A stretch of DNA of 64,000 bases from Vicinamibacterales bacterium (GTDB lineage: Bacteria > Acidobacteriota > Vicinamibacteria > Vicinamibacterales > UBA8438). A program made the position numbers and the translations under genes. Shown piece after piece: positions 62,288-64,000 of the stretch (positions are counted from its first letter, which is position 1; each line of letters opens with the position of its first letter). Below the pieces are notes generated by a model that was not told the origin of the DNA, did no database searches, and saw only the letters and a program-made list of their open reading frames with translations. The stretch spans positions 68,275 through 132,274 of the forward strand of contig CATQHX010000007.1 of NCBI GenBank assembly GCA_958296065.1, written 5' to 3'.

Positions 62288-63744
62288 GACTCCATACCCC
62301 GCCAGTGGGCGCTGGTCCAGACCTCGAATCGCAGCAGGGCCAGTACCGTCACCACCTCCAGGCGCCCGATCCACATCGCGGCGATCAGCGTCAGCTTGCT
62401 GATCGGGTGCAGGCCGGCGTAGCTGGACATGGGGCCCACGTCGCCGAAGCCCGGACCGATATTGCCGAGGGTGCCGGTGGTGGCGGTCACCGCCGTCTCC
62501 AGATCCGCCCCGAAGCCGATGACCACCGCCGTGCAGACGGCGAACGTCAGGACGTAGAACAGGAAAAACACCAGGACCGACCGGATCACCTCGTCGGGCA
62601 CGACCTTGCCGCCGAGCTTTACCGGGAGCACGCCGCGCGGATGCAGCGTCCGCCGCAATTCCAGCAGCGTGAACCGTCCGACGAGCATGTGCCGCAGCAC
62701 CTTGGGTCCGCCCGCCGCCGACCCGGCGCAACCGCCGATGAACATCACGGCCAGGAGCACGAGCTTGGTCCGGTCGTTCCACAGGTCGAAGTCGGTGGTG
62801 GCGTACCCGGTGGTGGTCAGGATGGACAGCACCTGGAAGGTCGCTCGTCGAAGGGGTGCCGCGTCCCCCTCGGCGGCCCACAGCAGCAGGGCCAGCGAGC
62901 CCGCCCCCAGCGCCACGATGCCGGCGTAGGCCCGGAACTCGTCGTCGCGGAACAGCACGCCCGGGCGCCCGAGCAGTGCCCGGTACTGCAGCGCGAAGTT
63001 GGCGCCGGCAAGAAACATGAAGAGACAGATGATCCACTCGATGAGCGCGCTGTCGTAGCCCATGATCGACTGCGCGTGCGGCGAGAACCCGCCGGCCGCC
63101 AGCGTGGTCATGGCGTGGCACACCGCGTCGAACCACGGCATGCCGGCCAGGCCGAGCGCAATCACCTCGGCCGCGGTCAACCCGGCGTAGAGGCGCCAGA
63201 GCGATACCGCGGTCTTGCGGATCTGCGGCGCCAGCTTCTCTTCCGTCGGACCCGGCGCCTCGGCGAAGAACAGTTGCCGGACCTCGCCGGCAAGCCGCGG
63301 CAGGACCGCGACGACCAGCGCGATCACGCCCATGCCGCCGATCCACTGCGTCATCGCCCGCCAGAAGAAGAGGCCCCGCCCCGGCGACTCGAAATCGGTC
63401 AGGATCGTCGCGCCGGTGGCCGTGATCCCCGACATGGCCTCGAACAGCGCGTCGATGACTCCGAAGCCCACCCACAGGTAGGGGATCGAACAGAGCATCG
63501 CGAACAGCATCCAGACGCCGGAGACAACCGACAGGCTTTCTATCCGCCGCAGCTCGTCGTCGGCGCCGCGCGAGACGCGCAGAAGCGTCTGTCCGATGGC
63601 GCCGGCGAGGATGCCGCCGATGACGAAACCGGGGATGTCGCTCCACTCGCCGTAGAAGGCGGCCACGAGCGTGGGCGCCGCGAACGCCGCGCCGAAGAGC
63701 CGGCAGATGCGGCCGGCGACCTGGGCGATGTTGGTGAAGCGCAT
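62284..63744 (-). CDS. trkH: Trk-type potassium uptake protein, membrane subunit
   Basis: 486 residues with about ten membrane helices and the four selectivity-filter loops: MSGITATGATILTDFES, MTTLAAGGFSPHAQSI, LSILTTTGYATTDFDLW and TATTGTLGNIGPGFGDVG. QWIGGMGVIALVVAVLPRL and IGGCAGSAAGGPKVLR are family blocks. Takes up K+ together with TrkA, whose end is encoded 10 nt upstream. Start ATG 63744. Confidence 0.95.
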   Translation of the reverse strand: MRFTNIAQVAGRICRLFGAAFAAPTLVAAFYGEWSDIPGFVIGGILAGAIGQTLLRVSRGADDELRRIESLSVVSGVWMLFAMLCSIPYLWVGFGVIDALFEAMSGITATGATILTDFESPGRGLFFWRAMTQWIGGMGVIALVVAVLPRLAGEVRQLFFAEAPGPTEEKLAPQIRKTAVSLWRLYAGLTAAEVIALGLAGMPWFDAVCHAMTTLAAGGFSPHAQSIMGYDSALIEWIICLFMFLAGANFALQYRALLGRPGVLFRDDEFRAYAGIVALGAGSLALLLWAAEGDAAPLRRATFQVLSILTTTGYATTDFDLWNDRTKLVLLAVMFIGGCAGSAAGGPKVLRHMLVGRFTLLELRRTLHPRGVLPVKLGGKVVPDEVIRSVLVFFLFYVLTFAVCTAVVIGFGADLETAVTATTGTLGNIGPGFGDVGPMSSYAGLHPISKLTLIAAMWIGRLEVVTVLALLRFEVWTSAHWRGMES

Positions 63745-63754
63745 GGACAGCCGT

Positions 63755-64000
63755 TCAGCCCCGCACGAACAGGTCGCGCACTCCCCGAACCGCCGGATCC
63801 TTGCAGCAGACGAGCAACGTGTCGCCTTGCTGGATCAGGTGGTCGCCGCGCGGCACGATGACCTCGCCGCCGCGCAGCACCGTGCCGATGATGGAGTCGC
63901 GCGGAAGGCGCAGATCCTTCACCGCGGTGGGGCGGAGCCCTGCCGGCACGGTCAGCTCCACGACCCGGGCCTGTCCCTCCTGCAGGATGGCGAGCAGGCT
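63755..64000 (-). CDS. trkA: TrkA-type potassium regulator, C-terminal end (cut by window edge)
   Basis: The last 81 residues before the stop at 63755 form a TrkA-C domain: VVELTVPAGLRPTAVKDLRLPRDSIIGTVLRGGEVIVPRGDHLIQQGDTLLVCCKD. The frame is open to the window end, so the NAD-binding part lies outside. Gates TrkH according to nucleotide binding. Confidence 0.9.
   Translation of the reverse strand, partial: SLLAILQEGQARVVELTVPAGLRPTAVKDLRLPRDSIIGTVLRGGEVIVPRGDHLIQQGDTLLVCCKDPAVRGVRDLFVRG

Overview
The window is about 64 kb of very GC-rich bacterial chromosome, dense with genes on both strands. The content fits an Acidobacteriota-like organism, perhaps a Vicinamibacteria-type lineage. That is inferred from its bacillithiol-type glycosyltransferase, many exported peptidases and hydrolases, abundant Tat substrates, an uncharacterised PELSGVW-type secreted protein and long proline/alanine-rich linkers. 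No rRNA, tRNA, CRISPR array or intact insertion sequence was seen.

Layout. 1-5.2 kb: tetR-tolC-MFP-RND efflux operon (minus), with two perfect palindromes upstream of tetR. 5.4-8.2 kb: exported sulfatase overlapping a secreted alpha-helical hydrolase-like protein. 8.4-15.3 kb: a Tat-exported molybdenum hydroxylase (2Fe-2S, molybdopterin and FAD/Fe-S subunits) with a cytochrome b, followed by a small helical protein, an SDR and a cupin. 15.3-21.5 kb: divergent DPP-IV and DPP-III type exopeptidases, a cysteine-free racemase-fold protein and a secreted coiled-coil protein. 21.8-25.8 kb: BshA-like glycosyltransferase and a large secreted PIG-L deacetylase. 25.9-30.9 kb: an ECF sigma/anti-sigma fusion, a Tat-exported HAD protein, an acyltransferase and a methyltransferase. 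31.0-36.7 kb: the his operon hisIGDBHFA, preceded by a complete attenuator: promoter, 24-codon leader peptide with five histidines in seven residues, and hairpin plus U-tract. 36.9-39.9 kb: PhoD phosphatase and secreted or membrane proteins of unknown role.

40-52.8 kb is accessory in character. It holds an unknown three-gene cassette next to a gene remnant, a sugar dehydrogenase, several toxin-antitoxin pairs, a molybdate-binding HTH protein, a SelW-like selenoprotein read through an in-frame TGA, a SoxC-like sulfite dehydrogenase with cytochrome c, an AAA/PD-(D/E)XK protein with an apparent CTG start, a Fic protein without a stop at the expected place, and a HEPN plus DUF488 pair. 52.8-64 kb returns to housekeeping and metabolic genes: gamma-glutamyltransferase, transketolase, a YyaL-like protein, an OsmC-like protein that also has an in-frame TGA at its catalytic-cysteine position, a phosphatase, a PLP decarboxylase, a VapBC pair, SixA, TrkH and the end of TrkA.

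Themes. Two independent TGA-containing redox genes, each followed by a short hairpin at a bacterial SECIS-like distance, indicate selenocysteine use. Molybdenum enzymes (the hydroxylase and the SoxC-like protein) occur with a TOBE-domain regulator. All function calls rest on motif reading without database searches.
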